From Liolophura sinensis (Eukaryota; Mollusca; Polyplacophora; Chitonida; Chitonidae), in assembly GCF_032854445.1 (NCBI RefSeq), contig NC_088300.1, forward strand, positions 27,325,608-27,389,607: a stretch of DNA of 64,000 bases, read 5' to 3'. Positions 34,899 through 45,988 of the stretch are shown piece after piece. The translations under genes and the position numbers were made by a program. Below the pieces are notes generated by a model. That model was given only the letters and a program-made list of their open reading frames with translations. It was not told the origin of the DNA and searched no databases. The stretch's first letter is position 1. Each line of letters begins with the position of its first letter.

Positions 34899-35040
34899 TG
34901 TACGTGGGAAGGTCTAGCAGCAACCTGTGGATGGTTGTGGGATTCTTCTGGGCTCAGCCCAGTTTCACTCCACCATAATGCTGGCCACCTCTGTATCAAT
35001 GAGTATGGCATAAAACTCCAATCAAATTAATAAATAAAAT
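34899..35040 (+). repeat. 5'-truncated family-1 SINE
   Basis: Begins at gtacgtgggaaggtctagc and runs through ccaccataatgctggccacc to the tail aaaactccaatcaaattaat. The head is absent. The sense of the element is plus. Confidence 0.82.
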
Positions 35041-35216
35041 ACATGTAAATATATTTCCATTTCAAAGAGAAAGCAGATATGATTTACAATGTTCAAGTGC
35101 TTGTGACATGTAAGCCTTTTATTCTGGAAATTTAATACTGAAGTCCTGAAATGAAATCACTTGCTTTTTCTTTCTCTATTTTTTGAGACATAGAGAAAAC
35201 AAGTAGGATTTATAAT

Positions 35217-35662
35217 ATTCAGATGCCTTGTGAGCCTTTTTATTCAAGTACTTGTACCTTGTGAGCCTTTTTATTCAAGTTCTTGTACCTTGTGAGCCTT
35301 TTTATTCAAGTACTTGTACCGTGTGAGCCATAAGTTCAACTACTTGTACTATTTGAGCCTTTTTATTCAAGTACTTGTACCGTGTGAGCCATAAGTTCAA
35401 CTACTTGTACTATTTGAGCCTTTTTATTCAAGTACTTGTACCGTGTGAGCCATAAGTTCAACTACTTGTACTATTTGAGCCTTTTTATTCAAGTACTTGT
35501 ACCTTGTGAGCCTTTTTATTCAAGTTCTTGTACCTTGTGAGCCTTAAGTTTAACTACTTGTACCTTGTGAGCCTTAAATTCAAGTGTATGTGTGTTGTGA
35601 GCCTTTCATTTAAGTGCTTGTACCTTTAGTTTTAAATTCAATCACTTGTATGTTATGAACCT
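35217..35662. repeat. ~31-bp tandem array with 61-bp higher-order units
   Basis: Basic unit close to ttattcaagtacttgtacct tgtgagccttt. In the middle, two alternating variants (..gtgtgagccataag.. and ..tatttgagccttttt..) repeat every 61 bases (35321, 35382, 35443). The outer units are more diverged. Confidence 0.92.
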
Positions 35663-37736
35663 GTTAACATTTCTATTATGTCACTCAGTTTATGTTTCTG
35701 TTTCCTTTTGAGATAGAGTGGAAATAGATATGATTTATCACATTCAAGTACTTGTACATGGACAGGAATTTGGTAACCCTTGTTATACATTTATTAATAT
35801 TCACTGCTAAAGCCTTACCTGAAAGTTTTGTCATTGACAAAGAGAAAGTAGACATGATTTACAGTACTCAGACACTAATATACAGAGGAACATACACAGC
35901 AAGAAATCACATGTGTGTTCCCACGCTCCGTTTTCACAAGGAAATTGGTCTGCTGGGATGACAGGTAACCGCAGGTAACACAGGTAAGATTGGCTATTTA
36001 TAAAGTTGTCGCCCGACCCACTCACAGGTGTCAGCCTGACAAGGACCGCTGATGAGATAGCTGATTGTCACGGCAGATTATTTACGTTTAGCATGTATCT
36101 GACAGTGTATCAAAGCAAGTGAACATGGAGGGAATACTTGATTACCCCTGTCATGATTACCCCACATGTAACCTGTCAACTGTCCACATACATCCCCTCC
36201 TCATGAATGGACCTACCCTGTATATAGTATACATGTAGGTCTATACACTATATGCTATAAACTTCACAAACTGTATATGATGCATCAGTTTGCATATGTA
36301 AAAGCTGTGTGATAAAGACTTAGTGCTGTTATACTATTTAGAATATTTCTGAATCCATTCTGTTTTTTTTTTTTTGTTTTTTTTTGGTTCTTTTTTAAAG
36401 ATGATTTCTTTTGCTCCTTAGTATGTTTATTTGTAATTATTTGTCGAGTTAGACATTGACCCTCCCATCATTTCAACTAAGTATTAAAGAGTAACATTTA
36501 TGGGACAGTCATGAAAGCACTGGAGGTTAGAATGGCATCTTGATGTCTTAAATTTTAAGAGGCTTTTCCGTAGTAAAGATTTTGTCACTCCTGACTCCCG
36601 AAGGACACAAAACCATCATGGATATTTGATGACTTTCCTATCCCAAAAATTAGCTGTCTGTGAGATTTCCGTGTGTTGTTGATGAAAGTTTGATCATCAT
36701 ATCTTAGGCCAAGATATGGTGAAAATTGCTTTGTAATTAAATGTTTCACAAAAGCCATAACATTTTTATTAATGATTCTGTTTTAATTCATTTCTTTAAA
36801 TCCTTATCTCTAACTCTTTTTTTTTTATCTTTTTTTAATTGTTTTTGTATGCTGTATTTAATAATTCATAGCGTAAGTGCAGTCTGGTTTCTCAGGGTAG
36901 AAGAAATTAGGCATACAATGCCCCTCTCCAAACCGCCTGACTATAGGCTACAGGGAGACCATTTTATTTTGTTTAGATGAGCCAAGGCTATTAACATTTA
37001 AACTGGTGAGTGAAGTAACTGTGCTTTCCGACTGTTTTGACGTTTTAGGACAATGGCAGGTTGAAAAGGATCGCTCGGCAATTGAGTTATCTCTTTTCAG
37101 ACCTTGTCATACAGGTGTAACTTTCTTGCTGTGACCATTAGACTGTTTGAAGGGAATGATGGTGAAGGGCAATGTGTCCCATGTTAATGTCATTGATATC
37201 ATTCAAGTGTGTGTGTGGCATTTAAATCTAGCATTACCGTTTGTCTGTCGCCAGATATAATTAAAAGGTTAAAGACATTCCAGTGTAGGGAAGGTATGGA
37301 GCTGTCAGATCTAGTGTAGAGATCGGAATGTTAAATCATGTCTCAGTCTGTGGCAGGTGCTCAAACTTGTCTTGTTGAAGGCAGGAATTTGCTGCTGAAG
37401 TGAGTAACCTTGATGGGGTGTCGACGTGTCCTTCAAGTTTGATTCAGACTTGTTCTTTACAAAGTTGGGATTGTTCGTGTACTGATCCACTGTTTTGAAG
37501 TTGAATCACTGTTGCATCTGCAGCTGACAGATCCCCTGGGAGTACATTGACCTGTCAATTAAAGTACCTGTTCAGTGTAATAGTGGGAAAATTGTACACT
37601 CACATACAGTCATCCATTTTGCTTGTCAAGCTGGCATTATGCTAGGTATCAGTTAACCATGATAGTAAAGGAATTCAGGAAGTTCAGTGTATTTTGAGTG
37701 GAATGTGATAACGATAAGTGACGTAAAGTTTCGCCC

Positions 37737-38152
37737 CGTTGGGTACTGTCGTATCTGTAGGTTGTACAGATGTTCAGGGAATCTCTAGGTTATACAAGTG
37801 TTCAGGGAGTGGGTAGGTTGTACAAATGTTCTGGGAATCAAATAGGTTGTACAGAGGTTTAGGTAATCAGTAGGTTACACAAATGCTCAGGGGAATCAAT
37901 AGGTTGCACAGATGTTCAAGGAATCTGTACATTGTACAAATATTCAGGGAATCCATAGGTTGTACAGATGTTCAGGGAATCAGTAGGTTGTAAAGGTGTT
38001 TGGGGAATCTGTAGGTTGTACAGGTTTCCAGGAATCCGCATGTGGTACAGATGTTCATGGAATCAGTAGGTTGTATAGATGTTCACGAAACCAGTAGGTT
38101 TTACAGACGTTTAGGGAATCAGTAAGTTGTAGAAATGTTCGCAGAATCATTA
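37737..38152. repeat. ~28-bp diverged tandem array, about 14 units
   Basis: Unit close to gtaggttgtacagatgttca gggaatca, with many substitutions and one- or two-base indels. Its divergence marks it as older than the 58-bp or 70-bp arrays. Confidence 0.9.
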
Positions 38153-38187
38153 CCTTGCTACATGTACATCTGTTTTCCGTCTTTGCA

Positions 38188-38533
38188 CTAATGGGAAGGG
38201 TGAGTGAATGCTTATGGTTTAACATTTTTTCAGTCATATGTTGATGGAGGAATCCTTAGAGTACATGTAATGTGCCTCCTTGTTGCAGGACTGATTTCCA
38301 CCTCTCGTGTATCTAGTGCTGCTTCACTAAGATGACTTACTGAAGTAAGATGCCCCACCTGAGGCATTATACTGATATGTGGTCAAGCAGTAGTTGCACT
38401 TAATGCTGAACGCCAAGCAAGGAAGCTATAACTTCCTCTTTTAAGGTGTGACATGACACAGGATTGACCCTGTATCTACCGCCCTTGAAGCAGACACTCT
38501 ACCAACTGAGCCGTCGGGGCTGGTCTAATGGCA
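38188..38533 (-). repeat. tRNA-derived SINE, family 2, near full-length
   Basis: Tail at left (gagtgaatgcttatggttta, then cagtcatatg), head at right (actctaccaactgagccgtc). Flanks ctaatgggaag (38188) and ctaatggcaag (38523) suggest an imperfect ~11-bp target-site duplication. Confidence 0.85.
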
Positions 38534-39229
38534 AGAGTATTTGGAGTATATGGGGACTGTTAGAGGAGATATCTATCTGCATGGTTACTATAAATCTAGC
38601 TGGTTAGAGCTGAGAACTGTGATGTACAGCGACTGGGATCCATTTACATTTAGATCATCTGTCAAGTAGCTAAATGAGATGGATTGTTCATTGTCTACAG
38701 ATATGAATAAATCACTCAATTTTTGATTAGACCATGTCTGTGTGGTACCAGTTTTATCTATGTGACCACAAATGATCCCTGTGGTTCCAAGAATTGAAAC
38801 ATTATTTACAGCAAAACTCTTTTTCCCCATCATGAATGGTTAGACACGGGCGTGCATTTGGAATATTACCTATGCTTCGATGGTAATAGCCATTAACAAT
38901 AATTTATTGTAAATTATTTCTACTTTCAAACTTATTTGTTGAGACTCCCTATTTAAGCTTATTGTTTTTGACTGCTGCCAGGGAAATGATTACATGTGTT
39001 TGACAGTGTGCTTTGCTATTTCCAGTTTATGGTTTTAAGATGTAATCCATGGTGTCGGCCATAGACGCTCAATAAAGAGCAGCTTGTCATAAATCAGAGT
39101 GTTACTCCAGTAATAGATGTTGCTCAGGGGAGTCTGGTCTCATCCCACATGCCTCATCAGGCGTTACAGTATTTGCCAGAAAAAATCACCGGAAAAAGTG
39201 CATTTTTTAAGAGACAAATACAGGCTCTT

Positions 39230-39375
39230 GAAATATTACTTTTGGTATTGGAACTTAAATACATTTTTCCATTAGGATATCATACTACCTTCAAAATAAA
39301 CCTCAGGACAAATATCTAAAGTGAACAGAACTCACAGAATTGAGGAAAAACCTGTAAATTGGTCATGGACAAAGT
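39230..39375. repeat. Third dispersed repeat group, copy 1
   Basis: Shares aatattacttttggtattgg, a following ctaccttcaaaataaacctc and a ggtcatggacaaagttttagg-like end with segments at 40048-40165 and 49409-49545. Ends are not defined. Confidence 0.45.
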
Positions 39376-40047
39376 TTTAGGTCAAACACAGTATTTTTAA
39401 CTCTGTAATACTGAAACCTCTAGCTCTCAAGTGATAGGTATAGATGAGTGTGAGCTAAAATATCGTATGGTTGGATAGATCATCAGCGATGGCTGTGCTG
39501 TTATCTGATGCACATCACTGGTTTGGACAGTCCAAGATCACAGGTTCTCTGCTATAGCGTGTGCAATCAGATCATTGGTATTCTCCTGCATCGTCTGGCT
39601 GCCATTAGATGCCACTACACCTACTGGTTCATTATCAATCAGCTACATGGTGACTTGTTTGTGTGGGGTAAACACACGTACACTAACACATACATATGCA
39701 CATATATATGTGTCTGCAGAGATCATTCTTTTTGTTTTATAGAGATCAGATCCATTTGCTTTTGCCCCGGGAGGCCATTACCATGTTATTGACAGTTAAA
39801 TGTTGGACTGATAAGACGGTATTTCTGTGAGCCGGGTGCTTGTGGGTCTGCGGTAATGCCACAGTTCATGAGATGCCTGCTGTAGGCCGTACCTACTCTT
39901 ATGGTATTAGCATTAGACTGATGAAACTTCTGGCAGATCACTCATCCAAGGATACTGTATTGGGCTCTCTCTCATACCTATATGATCATGTGGTAATGCA
40001 CACAAACCGTATTTGTCCTAAAAATTCATTATTGTAGGCTAATAAAG

Positions 40048-40165
40048 CTCATAAAATATTACTTTTGGTATAACGTACCTTCCAAACAAATGTGAAAACA
40101 CTTTAAAATTAGTACAACTCTCAGAAGCAAAATGGGTAATTTAATCTTGATCAACATTTTAGATC
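40048..40165. repeat. Third dispersed repeat group, copy 2
   Basis: aaaatattacttttggtata, then taccttccaaacaaatgtg and tacaactctcagaagcaaa, align with the copy at 39230, with gaps. Confidence 0.4.
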
Positions 40166-43109
40166 AAGTGTACATAATGTACAAGTTTACATACACACCC
40201 ACATGTACAGGGCCTGTGGTCTAAATACGTATATTTCCACATTTTTGTTCTTACACAATGGCAACATAATTTTTCTGTTTTTTGCATTGTTGAAGATGGC
40301 AGATGCAGATGAATTTGAAAACATTTTCATTTACATTTGAATGCAAACAATAGTTTTGCTTCAGGACATGTCAGCAAATGCACTTAGACCTTTGCATTTT
40401 ACCTGAATAATGACATTGACATTTTGAACCACTTTATTGCAAATTATCTTAAGGGTGGATATCTTTTGTAATCCTTATGTCTAGCCTCATGCCTTTTCCT
40501 TAACACATTACTTTTTATTGCCACATTTAATTAAATGCCCCAAGACGAAGTTATTGTGTTGTGAAGACATTTTTTTTTCCCACTGAACTGCCGATGAAAC
40601 CTTCAAATGCTATGCATAAAACACATACACACAAAAAAAAATGTTCATAGAATTTCTCTTGAAATTAAAAATTGTTTTTTTAAAAAGCTTGTTTATGAGT
40701 ATCCTTAACCAAAACTTTTTTTGTGTTTGCAGTTGAATGCAAACTGAAGCAGGTGTTCCGAAGTAGATACATGGACGTTTTGCGTGAAAACTTTTTGGTG
40801 TGTAACCTTTGTTTGCTTTGCTCCAAGTTGCACATCCACATGTTCATGTAGCTGTGTGAGTGTATACACATTTGTAGTATGTACAGATTGTACAGATTCG
40901 CAACATAAACATGTATCAGCAAGTCTTCATTGCTATTTTTGGATGCTTAGTGCTGAGTGATGGGTTTGCGTTTTGGTTAACACAAAAGCCTTTACAGTTA
41001 CATGCATGTACCTTAATATATCAGGTTATATGTGATTTGATGAACCCAAAGGAACATTTTCAATTTTGGACAAAAATATTAGCATGGTGCATATATATAT
41101 GTTACATTGTTTAAATAAACAGATGCTATGCATCAAGTTCTTTCACGAGAACACCGTCATTAGCTGCAGTAGGCAGCACTGTAGGTTGCTTTATCTGTTG
41201 ATCAGTTGGCCAGATTTTTGACATTCTGTCTTTTAACCTGGGCCCTTCACTTTAACAAGATGCCTAAGTGCAAAATGAGCCAGCAGTATGTCACAGCTAT
41301 TGTGAATTTGTCATTATAGGTATAGAAATGGTCTCTGCCATGAGGGAAAGACACCATGTCATCACTGCTAAAAGAAAATTTCACCCATTAACACCAATTA
41401 ATTTGTTACTACCAATTAATGGTGTTGTTTTCTTTGCCAAGGGATGGTCTTGTTGTCTCTGCATGTAATGAGATTTGTCCCCGTGTCATTGCTGAATTCC
41501 CCTGGTACATCCTAAAAACTTGGGTCACATAGAGGTCATGATGCTAATTCATAGTCTGTCAGCTCTGATGCATGCACACTTTAATAAAGAAGATCAAGGC
41601 TTATTTTCAGTGACATTTAAATTTGCTCAATGCATCAGACATAGCAGGAGACTGTCAATATTTAATACACTATGTTTGCATTACAGAACATCCATGGATG
41701 CCCAGTTATTTTGTGAAATAAGAAGGATTGGTGGATCTTGCATAATAAAGCAAGTTGGCGTGGAATAATCAATAATCATGAAGTAAGAACAGATCCTAAG
41801 ATGTTTTGGAAGAATATAATTCATAAAGCCAACTTGCCGTCCCTGCCATTTTACATGTTTGATATGGTGATTTTCCTGTACTTAGCTCATGTTGCAAAAT
41901 ATTTGATTCTGTTAAACAAGTCAAGGGTATAAAAGCTGGTTAGTAATTGCTGGAAGAATACATGGAATGAAAATAGGATTCATTATTGTGATTTTAGTAT
42001 TTTAGCCCTATATTCCAGCAAAGTGATTCTTTTAGCATCTATGCATCTGTTACCTGCTGACATATTTTTCACTAGATTTTAGTCTCTGAGAAGAAATGTA
42101 CATGGACTTGTTTATTCATGTGCGACTGCCAAAGGGACCAGTCATTTTGTCAACCAAGTGTTTTATGTTAAAGATGAATGTTCATGGTGTGTAGATCTGA
42201 AAACTGATTTGTGATGAATCATCTAACAGGCATAAGTATAGTGCTAAAGCTTTGATTAACGGTATCTATTTTTGGTACATTTCTGGGAATGGTTTGTTCT
42301 GGGATCGATGGCTTGTATTGTCAAGAGCCCATTGTGTGTAGATTAAATGATCATGAATGGCAATAGTAGATGTTTGGAGTCGTGAGCAGCGTGAGGTGTT
42401 TTAGATGTACATGTATATAAACCTGCTTCACATGTTTCTGCGCCTGATGAGCTGATGTGGTTTGACTGTGGACTTGAATCATTGGATTGTTCTTTGTGGT
42501 TCCTGATACCTAGTAGTGGTGTCTGGTGATGTTTTATGATGTCCCTTACTGGGTGGTGACAGCACTGGTTGCCCGGTGTTCTTCATTGCTCTTGAGATGG
42601 TGTTTTAGCCAGTTAATAAGCATTAAGCTAGTAAAAATCTTTACCTGCACTAGTAATTGCTTGGTTGGTGTTTTCACCAAATTGCTAAAGGTACATGGCA
42701 TATTATCATCCTAAAGTACATGCATGCGTGTATATATCCTTTGTCTTCCTTTTATGTAAAATATACGAAGAAAAAGTATGCCTTGACAAAAACCCATCAT
42801 GCGCTAGATGCACAAGAATACGACTCATAACCATATTGACTTTGAGATTCATTTTCTGTAGTAATTTTGGCGGCCATATTTAATTCACTGAAAGTCAACT
42901 ATAATTGGTTGCACTTCACTTATTACAGAAGTGAGTAATATATGATCTGCTGTGTATTATCCATACATTAAAAGATGTAAAGAAATGAAATCTGATGTTC
43001 TGATTGGTAAATAAGTTTAATGACCAAATATTTTGAATTTCTCCTAAAGCTGCATTTTACTTACTGTTTTATAAAGAGATTAACACAGAACTTGCTACGT
43101 CAGTATGAT

Positions 43110-43290
43110 GGGCCTGGGTGAGGTGTCATGTCTGGTGTCTTCAGCACGATATTTCAGCGATGACAGCACTTTGGCGGCATGGACCTGCCCTGCCACAAGA
43201 AGACACAGTATATGTACATACACCTAATAATTCTTCGTCGTCATATTACTGAAAAATTGTTAAGCACAACACAAAATCTCAAGCATACAT
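43110..43290 (+). repeat. 5'-truncated SINE with family-2 tail
   Basis: ggtgtcatgtctggtgtctt, agacacagtatatgtacata and tactgaaaaattgttaagca match the body and tail of the 29981 element. The tRNA-like head is missing. Confidence 0.75.
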
Positions 43291-43887
43291 AAATATACAC
43301 AGATACATTTTGAATCCTGCACTGTCAAATTATCTTCCGTAGGCGAGGTGTCTCTAAGTGTTAATTTGCTGTAGGTTTCCAATGCTATCTTCTGGTGCCC
43401 ATACCCTAAAAAAACTTTACATGTATTTAGGACGGGTGCATGTACCTAATTGAGTCTGGCTAGGTCCAGTTGTTACAGAGTACCTGGTCGTGGTTAGATT
43501 AACATGTACAGTGTACAACAATTTGACTGGTACCCAATTATGTGTATTAATCAGAATTTGGAGCACCACAAAGCTATCATAATTTGATTATAACTACCAT
43601 GGCAACACATGTCAAAAGCATATGTTGTCATGGTAGTTAAAATCCACTTACCTCTATTAAAGATAGCTTTGTGTGCCAGGGTTCTGGTTCGAAGTGCTGT
43701 ACTAAGAGGTAGTGTGGTTGCCATGTGCTGATAGGATTATTAAGGTGGTAGGGTAGTGTGGTGCCAAGTGAAAAGATGTACAGAGGTACTATGGTTTCCT
43801 AGTTACCATTGCTGATGAGGTCTTGACACTCAAGTTGTTACTGATGTGCCCTAAGGAACATGTAGTTACACGTATACAGTAGGTTGT

Positions 43888-44021
43888 AGTCAAGTGGTTA
43901 AGATGCTTGCCTTTTTATCGCTAGGATATACAAGGTGCAGGTTCAAACCTACCCTACAGGGAAATTGAAGATTTTCCGACTGTTATGGGTTATGGTTTTT
44001 TTTTTTTTTTTTTTTTTTTTT
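43888..44021 (+). repeat. tRNA-like SINE head followed by a T homopolymer
   Basis: tagtcaagtggttaagatgc (A-box-like) and gcaggttcaaacctacc (B-box-like) have tRNA spacing and lead into a short body ending in about 26 T (43996-44021). It looks like a SINE promoter half, not a working tRNA gene: no acceptor-stem pairing is apparent. Confidence 0.5.
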
Positions 44022-44139
44022 ATGACAGTAAACAGTCAATGGCGATTGTTAAGACCACTTGTCTTCCAACAGTATGCTGAGCATACATTTGTCGGCATGT
44101 TACATGTGACAAAGTTTGTTAGTAACTTGTCAAAAGTCA

Positions 44140-44252
44140 GTGGTTTACCTCTGGCATTCTGGTTTCTTCCACCCAAAACCTGACTGCTGTCATAGAAACG
44201 AAAAATTCTTGAGTATGGAGTTGAACACCAATCAAATAAATAAATAAAATGG
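44140..44252 (+). repeat. Family-1 SINE 3' fragment
   Basis: ggcattctggtttcttccac and attcttgagtatggagttga followed by ccaatcaaataaataaat. Only the 3' third of the element is present. Confidence 0.75.
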
Positions 44253-44699
44253 AAATTATATTTGACCTAAAATTTTTTTCATTATTTTGAGAGTTCCAGT
44301 GATTGTAGAAAAATGTTTTGAGGTTTGTTTGCAAGGTAGGGTGATTATTATAATTTCCCAGTGGAAAAGTGTAAGTTTCAGCATCAAAAGTAGTGTTTTC
44401 TGAGAAATTTTATGGTCAATTTTTTTAGAGTAGTTCCAGTAAATGTAAACATTTTACTGTTGTGTATGTGACAAGGAGCTCATAGATATGCACAATGTAG
44501 TTTCATGCACAATGTAGTTTCATGCACCTATTAAAGGTACACTGAAAGAAAGTAAAAAGAAATTAAGTATTATGTGTAAAGGGGAAAGACTGAAAGCTAT
44601 TAATCTGAAACTATTTTTCCTGATTTTCATTTTTTCCCCAAGATTTCCTTTAGTGAATAAAGTGTAGTCAAATGGTTTAAACTATAATGACATCATTAC

Positions 44700-44852
44700 T
44701 GAATTTTCAATCTTACAAGTATACTTTTTGTAAAACCTTAAAACTGGCCAACCCAATTAGTCTAGTTTTGTCTCCAAAATCAAATTTGAAATGTGCATAA
44801 ATGATGCTTAAAGTTGCTCTTTCATAAGTGAAAATGTTGAGGATATAGGGTA
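44700..44852 (+). mobile_element. MITE-like element, copy F (left end missing)
   Basis: Shared interior (tatactttttgtaaaacctt, ctggccaacccaattagtct) and right end gtgaaaatgttgaggatatagggta. The left inverted repeat is absent. Confidence 0.55.
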
Positions 44853-45507
44853 AGTAAAGCAGTTTTCTGTGATGTTTCCTCTATAAGCACCAGATGAGTT
44901 TTTCTTTTCTTTCACTTTAGTGGTTTTATGCTCGTTGTTTACTCTTTTACTGATTTCCTGATACTGTATGCCTAGAGATACATAATTGCAGATGATAAGG
45001 ATTCTGATGTGATGTATCCCACTGGCCATAAACCATGGTCAAACTGAACATGTCTGGACTTGTCCAAGCATTTATAGCTGCTGATGCAAGAAGAGAGCTA
45101 TATATTGCTCCCTGATCAGCCTTATGTCAAGGCTATTTATACACAGCCCTGTGTTGTACTGTCAGCCTGTCAACAGGAAAAGATAATTTGGCTTCACATA
45201 TGCCCCATTTAACTGCCGCAGAACTCACAGGCCGATTGTCCAAACCAATTAAGTAAATGTATTAAGCAATAAATGCTGTATGGCTCTGTTTCACCTTTAT
45301 CAACATGTGTGATGAATGAAGAGACTTTAGTTTGGATAAAATTATGCCAGTGCAGTCTTTATTGGATTTTTCTCATGAGATGTTTAACGATGTAGCTACA
45401 TCATCCTGGTGACTAACATTATCGTATTTACTATTACACTTTATTGCCATATTTATTTTTGTGCCTAGAACTATTCTTAGCTCTTATTAAGGTATCATGT
45501 TCAAGCA

Positions 45508-45988
45508 TATATTTAAATTCATTATGTGACAATAGAATATCTGTATTATACACAATACATCACTATCACAGTTATTTAAATTTATTATATGACAATAGAT
45601 GATAGAATATCTGTATTATACACAATACATCACTATCACAGTTAGTTAAATTTATTATATGACAATAGATGATAGAATATCTGTATTATACACAATACAT
45701 CACTATCACAGTTAGTTAAATTTATTATATGACAATAGATGATAGAATATCTGTATTATACACAATACATCACTATCACAGTTAGTTAAATTTATTATAT
45801 GACAATAGATGATAGAATATCTGAATTATACACAATACATCACTATCACAGTTAGTTAAATTTATTATATGGCAATAGATGATAGAATATCTGTATTATA
45901 CACAATACATCACTATCACAGTTAGTTAAATTTATTATATGACAATAGATAATAGAATATTTGTATAATATACAGTAAATGACTATCA
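45508..45988. repeat. 70-bp tandem array, about 6.5 units
   Basis: Unit starts ctgtattatacacaatacat at 45541, 45611, 45681 and so on, an exact 70-bp period. Inner units are nearly identical, edge units diverged. Strongly AT-rich. Confidence 0.96.

Noticed and set aside
45508-45988. CRISPR-like regular array
   Set aside because: Whole 70-bp units repeat without unique spacers, and the host is a eukaryote; this is a minisatellite.
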